This document shows positions 17,063 through 24,880 of a DNA stretch of 64,000 nucleotides, piece by piece (the first letter of the stretch is position 1; every line of letters starts with the position of its first letter). The translations under genes and the position numbers were made by a program. Under the pieces are notes generated by a model, which worked only from the letters and a program-made list of their open reading frames with translations, was not told the DNA's origin and made no database searches. Source of the stretch: Prevotella communis (GTDB lineage: Bacteria > Bacteroidota > Bacteroidia > Bacteroidales > Bacteroidaceae); NCBI RefSeq assembly GCF_022024115.1, contig NZ_CP091792.1, positions 2,914,001 through 2,978,000 on the forward strand, read 5' to 3'.

Positions 17063-17506
17063 ATGGAGCAACAAGAAAAAGACGAGCAGTATATGCGCAA
17101 AGCGCTGGCAGAGGCCGAGCTGGCACTGCATGAGGGAGAGATTCCCATTGGGGCTGTGGTGGTGTGCAAGGACAGAATTATTGCGCGCGCACATAATCTG
17201 ACAGAGACGCTGACCGACGTGACAGCCCATGCCGAGATGCAAGCCATCACGATGGCAGCCAACGAGTTGGGCGGGAAATACCTGACCGACTGCACCCTCT
17301 ATGTCACCGTAGAGCCCTGCCCCATGTGTGCAGGCGCCATCGGGTGGGCACAGGTGCCACGTATCATCTATGGCGCTGCCGACCCCAAGCGCGGTTTTCG
17401 GGAGTATGCCCCGCGCGTGATGCATCCAAAGGCAGAATGCAAAGGCGGCATCCTTGAGGAAGAATGCCGCCAACTGATGCAAGATTTCTTTAAAAGCAGA
17501 CGCTGA
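17063..17506 (+). CDS. tadA: tRNA(adenosine34) deaminase
   Basis: A 147-residue zinc-dependent deaminase with HAEMQAI (zinc His and catalytic Glu) and PCPMCAGAI (two zinc Cys). It makes inosine at the wobble base of tRNA-Arg(ACG). The longer frame to 16973 is rejected since it would start within the preceding terminator and upstream of the promoter; 17063 gives the family-typical start. Confidence 0.95.
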   Translation: MEQQEKDEQYMRKALAEAELALHEGEIPIGAVVVCKDRIIARAHNLTETLTDVTAHAEMQAITMAANELGGKYLTDCTLYVTVEPCPMCAGAIGWAQVPRIIYGAADPKRGFREYAPRVMHPKAECKGGILEEECRQLMQDFFKSRR

Positions 17507-17516
17507 GCCTGCTTTT
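17492..17516. terminator. Bidirectional terminator tadA / lipoprotein gene
   Basis: AAAAGCAG (17492-17499) and CTGCTTTT (17509-17516) form a stem around a 9-nt loop, with T-runs available on both strands between two convergent stop codons. Confidence 0.8.
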
Positions 17517-17518
17517 TT

Positions 17519-18370
17519 TTATTTTACCTGAACAACCAGATACTTGCTGGTGCTCCAGAACTGCTGCGGATTTGTGATACGCAGAACATACTGCTTATTG
17601 GCATCGCGCTCTAAGGTGTAAGAACCGGCCGGATGATTGGTGAGCAGCTTGGCGTCGCGCGACATCAGTTTGATTTCCTTGTCTACGCGGATATCAATCT
17701 TCGTAAAGTAGTTCTTATTGAAGTTGCCCTGCAGCACCTCGCCACTCTTCAGGATATTCTGCTCCTTCAGCTCGCGCTTCGTACCAAAGACATACCAGGC
17801 CGTATTCAGTTCCTTGTCCTGCTGACTGATGGTCTCCTCCTTACGGGCCTTGTCATCTTTCAGGGTAGTCACATCCTCGTTCAACTGACTCACCTGTTCA
17901 TCCAGCTCGGCAATATGGATATCCTTGGCTTCCAGTTCCTGACGCAGCACAGCCAGCTCACTCTCCTTGGCTTCCAACTGGGCTGTCAGGTTCTCAAGCG
18001 TCTTGCGCAACTGCTCGCTGGCGGTATTACTGTCGCGCAAGCGCAGGCGCAGCTTATTGATGAGGTCCTTGTTTTGGGTCATCGTCTCGTTGATAAACTG
18101 CATATTCTCACGGATACGCTGAGCGGCATCGGCACCCTCGCCACGACGCTCCACCGTCACGCGACCCTGAGCCTCGTTGATAGCACGGAAACCATCCTCA
18201 ATGGTATTGAGGGTTTCAAGCATATCATTAATCTCGTTGTCCTTTTGTACATTCACACGATTCAATGAGTCGATACGCTGATTCAGATCAGCAGTCTCAC
18301 GTGTGTTGGTCTTGTCCTTACACGATGCTAAAGCCAACAAAGCCAAAGCAAAAAATAAAAACTTTCTCAT
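17519..18370 (-). CDS. Coiled-coil lipoprotein
   Basis: A 283-residue lipoprotein. The start at 18370 gives MRKFLFFALALLALASC with lipobox LASC. Residues ~25-185 are a long heptad-rich coiled coil. The last ~90 residues form a compact domain (GTKRELKEQNILKSGE, TNHPAGSYTLE) ending in beta strands. Similar Bacteroidales proteins have been annotated as Cbp1-type collagen-binding adhesins; I recall this only as a family name and treat it as tentative. It starts 13 nt after the rsmI stop, so the two are co-transcribed. The location is probably the periplasmic face or outer membrane. Confidence 0.8.
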   Translation of the reverse strand: MRKFLFFALALLALASCKDKTNTRETADLNQRIDSLNRVNVQKDNEINDMLETLNTIEDGFRAINEAQGRVTVERRGEGADAAQRIRENMQFINETMTQNKDLINKLRLRLRDSNTASEQLRKTLENLTAQLEAKESELAVLRQELEAKDIHIAELDEQVSQLNEDVTTLKDDKARKEETISQQDKELNTAWYVFGTKRELKEQNILKSGEVLQGNFNKNYFTKIDIRVDKEIKLMSRDAKLLTNHPAGSYTLERDANKQYVLRITNPQQFWSTSKYLVVQVK

Positions 18371-18383
18371 ATTCTTCTTTTTA

Positions 18384-19061
18384 TTAATCTTTCGTTTTAC
18401 CAGCAAGCACGATGACTATCTCGCCACGTGGCTCTGTCTCTTTGAAATGGGCAATCACTTCCTCCAAGGAACCTCTGACGCTTTCCTCGTGCACCTTCGA
18501 TATCTCGCGGCATACACTCACCTGACGATCAGCGCCATACACCTCAGCAAACTGCTCCAGCGTCTTCACCAACCGGTAAGGCGACTCATAGAAAATCATC
18601 GTACGATCCTCGTCTATCAGGGATTCCAGTTTCGTCTTACGTCCCTTTTTCTGGGGCAGGAAGCCCTCAAAACAGAAACGGTCACAAGGCAGTCCGCTGC
18701 TTACCAAAGCAGGCACAAATGCCGTGGCACCAGGCAAAGTCTGCACCTCAACGCCAGCACGTACGGCCTCGCGAACGAGGAAGAAGCCTGGATCGCTGAT
18801 ACCAGGTGTGCCGGCATCGCTGATTAAGGCGACAGTCTGACCTGCCAGCAATCGCTGAACGATACCTGCGCTCGTACCATGCTCGTTGAACTTATGGTGC
18901 GACATCAGCTGGTTCTTTATCTCAAAATGCTTCAGCAGGATGCCCGACGTACGGGTATCCTCAGCCAGCACCAGATCTGCCTCTTTCAGAATACGGATGG
19001 CGCGTAGCGTCATATCCTCCATGTTGCCCACAGGCGTGGGTACAATATATAATATTCCCAT
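18384..19061 (-). CDS. rsmI: 16S rRNA (cytidine1402-2'-O)-methyltransferase
   Basis: A 225-residue tetrapyrrole-methylase-fold enzyme with LYIVPTPVGNMEDMT, VLAEDTRTSG, ISDAGTPGISDPG and CFEGFLPQKKGRK. It methylates C1402 in the decoding centre using SAM. The start at 19061 fits the family; the longer frame runs through repetitive DNA upstream of the promoter and is rejected. The -7 box is 8 nt upstream. Confidence 0.95.
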   Translation of the reverse strand: MGILYIVPTPVGNMEDMTLRAIRILKEADLVLAEDTRTSGILLKHFEIKNQLMSHHKFNEHGTSAGIVQRLLAGQTVALISDAGTPGISDPGFFLVREAVRAGVEVQTLPGATAFVPALVSSGLPCDRFCFEGFLPQKKGRKTKLESLIDEDRTMIFYESPYRLVKTLEQFAEVYGADRQVSVCREISKVHEESVRGSLEEVIAHFKETEPRGEIVIVLAGKTKD

Positions 19062-19069
19062 TTCGGTTG

Positions 19070-19077
19070 CAAAGGTA
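19070..19077 (-). promoter_or_regulatory. rsmI -7 box
   Basis: TACCTTTG on the minus strand, 8 nt before the rsmI ATG. No -33 TTTG was found at the normal distance. Confidence 0.6.
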
Positions 19078-19136
19078 AACAAAAAAGTGAAAAGTGAAGA
19101 GTGAATAGTGAAAAATTTGCTGCCGCAGGAAAAAAA

Positions 19137-19165
19137 TCTCAATTCTCAATTCTCAATTCTCAATT
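19137..19165. repeat. 7-bp tandem repeat upstream of tdk
   Basis: TCTCAAT is repeated four times in a row (28 nt plus one T). It ends 7 nt before the tdk -7 box and so covers the place where a -33 element would lie. Copy-number change by slippage would shift upstream DNA relative to the -7 box. Confidence 0.85.
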
Positions 19166-19172
19166 AAATTAT

Positions 19173-19180
19173 TATCTTTG
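19173..19180 (+). promoter_or_regulatory. tdk -7 box
   Basis: TATCTTTG ends 4 nt before the tdk ATG, predicting a leaderless transcript. The -33 region is occupied by the 7-bp repeat and lacks TTTG. Confidence 0.65.
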
Positions 19181-19184
19181 CACC

Positions 19185-19778
19185 ATGATTACATATCCAG
19201 CAACAGGCGAAGCACACCGCCCTGGCAGAATAGAAGTAGTGTGCGGCTCGATGTTCTCGGGCAAGACAGAAGAATTGATACGCCGCATGCGACGTGCCCA
19301 GTTTGCCAAGCAGCGCGTGGAGATTTTCAAGCCCGCTATTGACGTAAGGTATTCTCAGGAAGACGTGGTAAGCCACGACCAGAAACATATTCAGTCCACC
19401 CCAGTTGACTCGTCAGCCAGCATCCTGCTGTTAGCCGAGGATATCGAGGTAGTAGGTATTGACGAGGCACAGTTCTTCGATGAAGGCATCGTTGAGGTCT
19501 GCAATCAGCTGGCCAACCGTGGCGTACGCGTCATCATCGCAGGACTGGACATGGACTTCAAAGGCGTTCCCTTTGGTCCCATGCCCGCATTATGCGCCAT
19601 TGCCGACGACGTGACCAAGGTGCATGCCATCTGCGTGAAATGTGGCTCACTGGCCTACGTCAGCCATCGTAAGGTACTCTCCGACAAGCGTGTACTGCTG
19701 GGTGAGACTCAGGAATACGAGCCCCTCTGTCGCGAGTGCTACCAGAAAGCGATACAGGAAGACAACCTAAAGAAATAG
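19185..19778 (+). CDS. tdk: Thymidine kinase (type II)
   Basis: A 197-residue enzyme with P-loop [21 protein letters not shown] and two zinc-binding Cys pairs (CVKCG and CREC). It phosphorylates thymidine to dTMP for salvage. The start at 19185 follows directly on the -7 box; the longer frame to 19101 runs through tandem repeat and is rejected. It is followed after 2 nt by the transporter gene. Confidence 0.96.
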   Translation: MITYPATGEAHRPGRIEVVCGSMFSGKTEELIRRMRRAQFAKQRVEIFKPAIDVRYSQEDVVSHDQKHIQSTPVDSSASILLLAEDIEVVGIDEAQFFDEGIVEVCNQLANRGVRVIIAGLDMDFKGVPFGPMPALCAIADDVTKVHAICVKCGSLAYVSHRKVLSDKRVLLGETQEYEPLCRECYQKAIQEDNLKK

Positions 19779-19780
19779 AA

Positions 19781-20884
19781 ATGTACGATAAACCTATCAC
19801 CTTCGACAAGTTTGTACGCTGGATGGGCTATGGCCTGCTAATCCTGGCTATCATCATCCTGGTCAATTACCTTGGTAGCGTACTGCTACCTTTTGCGGCG
19901 GCATGGCTATTAGCCTACCTGCTCTACCCCATGGTAAAGTTCGTGCAATACAAGCTTCATGTGCCTGGACGTGTTTTAAGTATTGTCGTCACTTTGATAG
20001 TTGTCATCGCCATCCTTACAGGCATCGCATGGCTTATCATCCCACCCATGATTGAGCAGTTTGAAAGACTCAGCGAGCTCGTTACCGCCTACATACAGAC
20101 CACGGCAAAGATCGACAGCATCCCTGATGCCATCAGCCAATGGACACAGGAGCATCGCAGGGATTTGGAGACCTACATGCGAAGTGAGAACTTCACAGAG
20201 GGCATCAAAGACGCCCTACCCCAGATGTTCAGCGTGGTAGGCAAAACTGCAAGTATCCTTATCAGTATTGCGGCATCACTCATTACCCTGCTGTATATGT
20301 TCTTCATTCTCATGGACTACGAGTACCTGACGGAGAACTGGATCAAGATATTTCCCAAGAAGAGTCGTCCGTTCTGGAGCGTACTGGCCAAGGATGCCGA
20401 GCGTGAACTGAGCAACTATATCCGCGGACAAGGCCTGGTGGCCTTCATCATGGGTGTACTGTTCTGCATAGGCTTTACCATTATCGATTTCCCCATGGCC
20501 ATTGGCCTGGGAATCCTTATCGGTATCCTCGATCTGGTACCCTACCTGCACACCTTCGCATTGATTCCTACAGCCCTGCTGGCCCTTCTGAAGGCAGCCG
20601 ATACAGGACAGAATTTCTGGATTGTCTTTGCCATGGCAGTAGCCGTCTTTGCCGTCGTCCAGGTGATTATCGACCTCATCGTAACCCCCTACGTCATGGG
20701 CAAGGCCATGCGCCTCAACCCTGCCATCCTGCTGCTGTCGCTATCCGTATGGGGTGCCCTGCTTGGCTTTATCGGGCTCATCATAGCCTTGCCAGCCACC
20801 ACCCTGTTGATAGCTTATTATCAGCGCTATATCACCCGTGAAAACGAGGAAAATATCACTGAATCAGAAAAATCATCCGAATAA
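19781..20884 (+). CDS. AI-2E family transporter
   Basis: A 367-residue inner-membrane protein. Two N-terminal helices are followed by a pair around residues 58-85, a soluble segment (residues ~90-150), and five or more C-terminal helices with IGLGILIGILDLVPYLH, the family's conserved motif. Members include putative permeases for autoinducer-2 export and Na+/H+ antiporters; the substrate cannot be told here. It is 2 nt downstream of tdk and likely co-transcribed. Confidence 0.88.
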   Translation: MYDKPITFDKFVRWMGYGLLILAIIILVNYLGSVLLPFAAAWLLAYLLYPMVKFVQYKLHVPGRVLSIVVTLIVVIAILTGIAWLIIPPMIEQFERLSELVTAYIQTTAKIDSIPDAISQWTQEHRRDLETYMRSENFTEGIKDALPQMFSVVGKTASILISIAASLITLLYMFFILMDYEYLTENWIKIFPKKSRPFWSVLAKDAERELSNYIRGQGLVAFIMGVLFCIGFTIIDFPMAIGLGILIGILDLVPYLHTFALIPTALLALLKAADTGQNFWIVFAMAVAVFAVVQVIIDLIVTPYVMGKAMRLNPAILLLSLSVWGALLGFIGLIIALPATTLLIAYYQRYITRENEENITESEKSSE

Positions 20885-20885
20885 A

Positions 20886-20917
20886 TTTGGCAGGTTCAAA
20901 AAAAGTTCGTACCTTTG
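20886..20917 (+). promoter_or_regulatory. tRNA-Lys promoter
   Basis: TTTG at 20886-20889, a 20-bp spacer and TACCTTTG at 20910-20917, 31 nt before the tRNA. Confidence 0.85.
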
Positions 20918-20948
20918 CACCCGCTTTTCAATAAAAAGCACTAAGGTT

Positions 20949-21024
20949 GATCCGCTAGCTCAGTCGGTAGAGCACAACACTTTTAATGTTGGGGTCTTGG
21001 GTTCGAACCCCAAGCGGATCACCA
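20949..21024 (+). tRNA. tRNA-Lys (anticodon UUU)
   Basis: A full cloverleaf is visible. The acceptor arm is GATCCGC / GCGGATC, the D-arm contains AGCTCAGTCGGTAGAGC, and the anticodon stem CAACA/TGTTG holds the loop CTTTTAA, so the anticodon is TTT. The T-arm is GGGTTCGAACCCC, and CCA is encoded at 21022-21024. The last 13 bases before CA (21010-21022) recur at 27500-27512. Confidence 0.97.
21010..21022 (+). repeat. attachment-site-like repeat, left copy (tRNA-Lys 3' end)
   Basis: CCAAGCGGATCAC at the tRNA 3' end is repeated exactly at 27500-27512, 6490 bp away, in the same orientation. tRNA 3' ends are common integration sites, so this may be one border of an old insertion. No integrase lies between the copies. 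Confidence 0.55.
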
Positions 21025-21029
21025 AGAAC

Positions 21030-21069
21030 AATCCGCAAGAAACTGAATAACAGTCGCTTGCGGATTTTT
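21030..21069 (+). terminator. tRNA-Lys terminator
   Basis: AATCCGCAAG (21030-21039) pairs perfectly with CTTGCGGATT (21057-21066), followed by TTT. The loop is 17 nt. Confidence 0.8.
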
Positions 21070-21086
21070 GCATCTATAAAGATTTG

Positions 21087-21094
21087 TACCTTTG
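21087..21094 (+). promoter_or_regulatory. -7 box of the sigma-factor operon
   Basis: TACCTTTG at 21087-21094; the nearest upstream TTTG (21067-21070) is only 16 bp away, shorter than usual. The leader to the sigma gene is about 100 nt and holds no clear structure. Confidence 0.55.
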
Positions 21095-21196
21095 CACCCT
21101 AAATGGTTTCTACAATAAGAAAGATGAAGGAAATTTGAAAAAAGTTATCGTTTTGCTTAGTTTTTCGGTTCGCTGAATCGTCCTTGTTGTGTATGA

Positions 21197-21706
21197 ATGA
21201 TAATTATGACGAAAAAAGAATTTGAAAACATATACCGTCAGCATTATGCCAAGATGTACTGTCTGGCAAAGACGATGCTCTATGATGCGGACGAAAGCAA
21301 GGACGTGGTGAGTGAAATCTTCACCCGACTGTTACGGGATGGTGACAGGCCACAGAAGGACAGGATGGAGGGCTACCTGATGACTGCCGTACGTAACCGC
21401 TGTCGCGACGTGCTCAGCCACAAGTCGATACGGGAACGAGTAGAAGGGCTCTTCTTGCAGGAGTCGATGCAGGGCCATATCATCGCTATGAATGATGACG
21501 ACCGTCTGGAACGACTGATGCAATTCATTGAAGCGGAACTGCCACCGCTCAGCCAGCAGATCTTCCGACTACGGTTCCTCAGCGAGATGAGTTATGAGGA
21601 AGTGGCACAGGCCGCAGGCGTGAGCAAAGTGACGGTTTACAACCATCTGTCACAGTCGGTACAGCGAATCAAGGAGTATTTTCAGAAAGAAACAGCAAAA
21701 CGATAA
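21197..21706 (+). CDS. ECF-type RNA polymerase sigma factor
   Basis: A 169-residue sigma-70 family protein. The region-2 segment (YRQHYAKMYCLAKTMLYDAD, then KDVVSEIFTRLL) binds core polymerase and the -10 region. Region 4 (LSQQIFRLRFLSEMSYEEVA, then GVSKVTVYNHL) is a helix-turn-helix for the -35 element. The start may also be 21206 (MTKKEF). It is followed after 5 nt by a membrane protein with a DUF4974-like domain and then by two STN-bearing outer-membrane proteins, the FecI-FecR-FecA arrangement, so it probably activates this same operon on an outer-membrane signal. Confidence 0.9.
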   Translation: MIIMTKKEFENIYRQHYAKMYCLAKTMLYDADESKDVVSEIFTRLLRDGDRPQKDRMEGYLMTAVRNRCRDVLSHKSIRERVEGLFLQESMQGHIIAMNDDDRLERLMQFIEAELPPLSQQIFRLRFLSEMSYEEVAQAAGVSKVTVYNHLSQSVQRIKEYFQKETAKR

Positions 21707-21711
21707 ACATT

Positions 21712-22335
21712 ATGGAACAGCAAGACAGAATTGACCAGCTGGTAGCAGAGAACCAGGAACTGCTCGCGCTGACGAAGCAAGCCTTTGTGAAGCGTGAAGT
21801 CGAAAAGGAATCCGTCCCCGTTGACGAGGAATGGGAAAAGTTCGCAGCGGAACACGCTGATGAATTAGAAGCCCTTGAAAAAGACGAACCACATACAGCC
21901 ACTATTAAGAAACTAATGGGCATACTCCCTTACAAGGTTGCAGCAAGCATTATCGGCATCCTCTTTACGGCAGGAGTGGCTTTTGCAGCCATCCTCATCG
22001 TGCGTATGGTTAGCCATCCCAAACCGCAGACTATGCAGGCAGAGCAAACCATATCTGCCAAGCCTACATCGGTATTGCCGACAGATACCATCAAGACGGA
22101 CACGACAACCACAACAATGCCCATTGTATTCGACAATGTTTCATTGGATAAGATGATGCCACAGATAGCTGCCTATTATAACAAGGAGGTGGAATTCCAG
22201 AACGAAGATGCCCGTCAGTTCCGTTTCTATTTCGTGTGGAAACAGGAAGAGACGCTCGAAGTCGTATTGCATCGGCTCAACCTCTTCGAGAGCATCACCG
22301 TAGAACTGAAGTCGGACAAGATTGTAGTAGAATAA
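21712..22335 (+). CDS. Minimal anti-sigma-like protein with DUF4974/STN-like domain
   Basis: A 207-residue single-pass membrane protein. A cytoplasmic acidic part (residues 1-75) is followed by one membrane helix (about 80-101, AASIIGILFTAGVAFAAILI), a Thr-rich linker, and a periplasmic ~70-residue domain (FDNVSLDKMMPQIAAYYNKE through LFESITVELKSDKIVVE). That last domain is like the C-terminal DUF4974 domain of Bacteroidota FecR proteins. The middle FecR domain seems to be missing, which is unusual. Its position after the sigma gene suggests it restrains the sigma factor and relays a signal from the receptors. Confidence 0.75.
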   Translation: MEQQDRIDQLVAENQELLALTKQAFVKREVEKESVPVDEEWEKFAAEHADELEALEKDEPHTATIKKLMGILPYKVAASIIGILFTAGVAFAAILIVRMVSHPKPQTMQAEQTISAKPTSVLPTDTIKTDTTTTTMPIVFDNVSLDKMMPQIAAYYNKEVEFQNEDARQFRFYFVWKQEETLEVVLHRLNLFESITVELKSDKIVVE

Positions 22336-22338
22336 GCC

Positions 22339-24870
22339 ATGAATAAAATCATATCTATGCTTGTCTGCTACCTCGTCTTTACCGGAATGCAGGCCCAAAA
22401 GATTACGCGCGAATACAACAACGTGTCGCTCAGCGAGGCCCTGCGCCAACTGAACGAGCAGACCGATGAATACACCATCAGTTTCCTATACAATGAACTG
22501 GAGGACTTCCGCATCACCACTTCGGTACACCGCAAGACCGTGCCCGATGCCATCCGCCAGATGATAGGCTTCTATCCCATCCGCATGACCGTTGAGCCGG
22601 GGATAGCCAATCCCAGCCAACAGGAAATCATCGTCGAGTGTCCGCAGAAGACAGCCCTCCGCTACAAGGGCACCGTCATCGACGAGCAAGGCCAGCCCGT
22701 AGCCTACGCCAACATCGCCCTGCTCTCGCCTCAGGACTCCACGCTGATTACCGGTGGCGTGTCGAACGAGAGCGGTCTCTTCGTCATTCCCTGTGAGCAG
22801 CAGCCCGTCCTTGCCCGCATATCATTCGTAGGATATAAAACAAAATTCGTCATGTTTGATTCACGAAATGCCAGAAATATTCGCCTCAAGCCTGAGACTA
22901 TTATGCTGAATGGTGTGAAGGTGACGGGCGATCGTATTTTCTCAAAGGCAGAAAACGGACATCTGACCTACAACATGCCGATACTCCTTGAAGTCTATCC
23001 TGCCGATAACGCCTACGAGGCTCTTACACGTATTCCTGGCGTGATTGACACGGGCGAAAACCTTACGTTTTGCGGACAAGCCGTGACGCTCATCATCAAC
23101 GGCAAGGCGACGACGCTCAGTGCCGACAAAGTGGTGGAGCGATTGAAATCTATGCCCGCCGCCATGCTGGCCAAGGCCGAGGTAATGCCGTCGGCTCCTG
23201 CGAAATATCATGTGCGAGGCATGGCAATCAATATTGTCACAAAGGACTTCGCAGGAACGAACCAATTCTCAGGCCAACTGAAGGGAGGCTGGCAGCAGAA
23301 TAAATACGGCACAGGCTATGCGGGCGGCAGTTTTATCTACAACCATAACAAACTTGGACTGGATATGTCGTACACGTTCACCGATGGGGCAAATTACGGA
23401 CAGGTGGAGCACGAAGCCAACCATCCGTTGGGCGACAAGCGCATTGCTTACGAAGACAAGACACGCAACCGCAGCGACGGCATCGATCATGAGTACCGCA
23501 TTGGCATGGACTATGCCATCGCTGACGACCATCGCCTATGCCTGGCCTATACGGGACAGTGGAACTCCACCCGCTCCACCAACACCACGACAGGTACGGC
23601 CCAGTCCACGCAACATTCCCGTGAGCACACATACCTGCACAACGTCGATGTCAACTATGCGGCTCCGTTCGGTCTGCAACTTGGCGTTTCGTACACCAAC
23701 TATCAGGAGCCTCGTACGCAAAGCCTTGAGGGCGAACTGTACGACATCAACCGAAACCTGTTAGTCGATAGTCGCCAGAAAGTCAGCAAGTGGCTCTTCA
23801 CCGCCGACCAGACCCACGCGCTGCCCAATGACTGGGAACTGAACTACGGGGCAAAGGCGCAGTTCACGAACAATAACAGCTATCAGACCACCCTCGACCA
23901 GAACCAGCAGCCCATGCCCGACGCCACCAGCAGCGTTGATTACGACGAGCGCATCCTGAATGCCTACGCCAGACTGAGCAAGCAGATAGGCAAGTCGCTG
24001 AGCCTCGACGCCTCGCTGACGATGGAGCAATACCATGCCACCAAGTGGAACGAGTGGCGCGTCTATCCGCAGTTCAACGCCATGTGGAACATCAACCCGA
24101 AGAATATGCTCAATCTCTCGTTCAGCAGCGAGGCCGTCTATCCCTCCTACTGGAGCACCATGAGCAGCATCTACTACGCCTCGGCCTATACAGAGATATG
24201 GGGCAATCCCGACCTGAAGCCCATGTCGAAATATGAGGTGAACCTCATGTGGCAATTGAACCACAAGTACACGTTCACTGCCTTTGCCGAGTTTGAGCCT
24301 GACTACTTCGTGCAGCTCCCCTATCAGACCTCCGACCGAATGGCCGTCATCATGAAGGAGACCAACTTCGACTACTCCAACTACTACGGTCTGCAAGCCT
24401 CGGCGCAGTTCCATGTCGGCCAGTGGCTCAACGGTACCGTCAATGCCACGGGCCTCTACCGTCACGACAAGAGCAGCAACTTCTTCGACCTGCCCTTCGA
24501 CCGCACCCGCCTCTCGGCCATCCTCGGAGGAACAGCGGTGGCCAAACTGTCCCAGCGGCATAGCATCCAGTTCATCCTCAATCCGTTCTTCCAGTCTAAG
24601 GCCATCCAAGGCGTCTACGACATCAGTCCGCTGTTCTATCTGAATGCCTCGCTGCGCTGGACCTCCGACAACGGCAAGTGGAGTGTCATAGCCAAATCCA
24701 ACAACATCTTCAACTGCTACGCCAACACCCGTTCCACCGTCGCCAACCAGGACTACGCCATGCGTGTCTGGATGAACTACGCCAGTGCCTCGCTCACCGC
24801 AATCTACCGCATCGGCAACTTCAAGGAGAAGAAAAAGAAGGAGGTGGACACCTCGCGAATGGGTTATTAA
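22339..24870 (+). CDS. STN-carboxypeptidase-like outer-membrane barrel protein, copy 1
   Basis: An 843-residue protein. Signal peptide (1-20); STN-type signalling domain (about 25-95, NVSLSEALRQLNEQTDEYT); a carboxypeptidase-regulatory-like beta domain (about 110-190, GTVIDEQGQPVAYANIALLS); a plug-like region (PADNAYEALTRIPGVID, LIINGKATTLS); and a large C-terminal beta barrel with alternating aromatic strands. It fits the 'outer membrane beta-barrel family protein' group related to TonB-dependent receptors. It begins 3 nt after the anti-sigma gene. Its first ~145 mature residues are nearly the same as copy 2, while plug and barrel differ, so the two probably sense or import different ligands through one signalling route. 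Confidence 0.85.
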   Translation: MNKIISMLVCYLVFTGMQAQKITREYNNVSLSEALRQLNEQTDEYTISFLYNELEDFRITTSVHRKTVPDAIRQMIGFYPIRMTVEPGIANPSQQEIIVECPQKTALRYKGTVIDEQGQPVAYANIALLSPQDSTLITGGVSNESGLFVIPCEQQPVLARISFVGYKTKFVMFDSRNARNIRLKPETIMLNGVKVTGDRIFSKAENGHLTYNMPILLEVYPADNAYEALTRIPGVIDTGENLTFCGQAVTLIINGKATTLSADKVVERLKSMPAAMLAKAEVMPSAPAKYHVRGMAINIVTKDFAGTNQFSGQLKGGWQQNKYGTGYAGGSFIYNHNKLGLDMSYTFTDGANYGQVEHEANHPLGDKRIAYEDKTRNRSDGIDHEYRIGMDYAIADDHRLCLAYTGQWNSTRSTNTTTGTAQSTQHSREHTYLHNVDVNYAAPFGLQLGVSYTNYQEPRTQSLEGELYDINRNLLVDSRQKVSKWLFTADQTHALPNDWELNYGAKAQFTNNNSYQTTLDQNQQPMPDATSSVDYDERILNAYARLSKQIGKSLSLDASLTMEQYHATKWNEWRVYPQFNAMWNINPKNMLNLSFSSEAVYPSYWSTMSSIYYASAYTEIWGNPDLKPMSKYEVNLMWQLNHKYTFTAFAEFEPDYFVQLPYQTSDRMAVIMKETNFDYSNYYGLQASAQFHVGQWLNGTVNATGLYRHDKSSNFFDLPFDRTRLSAILGGTAVAKLSQRHSIQFILNPFFQSKAIQGVYDISPLFYLNASLRWTSDNGKWSVIAKSNNIFNCYANTRSTVANQDYAMRVWMNYASASLTAIYRIGNFKEKKKKEVDTSRMGY
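22408..22840 (+). repeat. N-terminal module duplication, copy 1
   Basis: This region, encoding the STN and carboxypeptidase-like domains, aligns with 24948-25362 at roughly 88-90% by eye, with long exact stretches such as GTGTCGCTCAGCGAGGCCCT. Copy 1 has a 27-nt insertion (encoding PGIANPSQQ). Identity falls away sharply after the module. Confidence 0.85.
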
Positions 24871-24880
24871 TGTAAACAAG

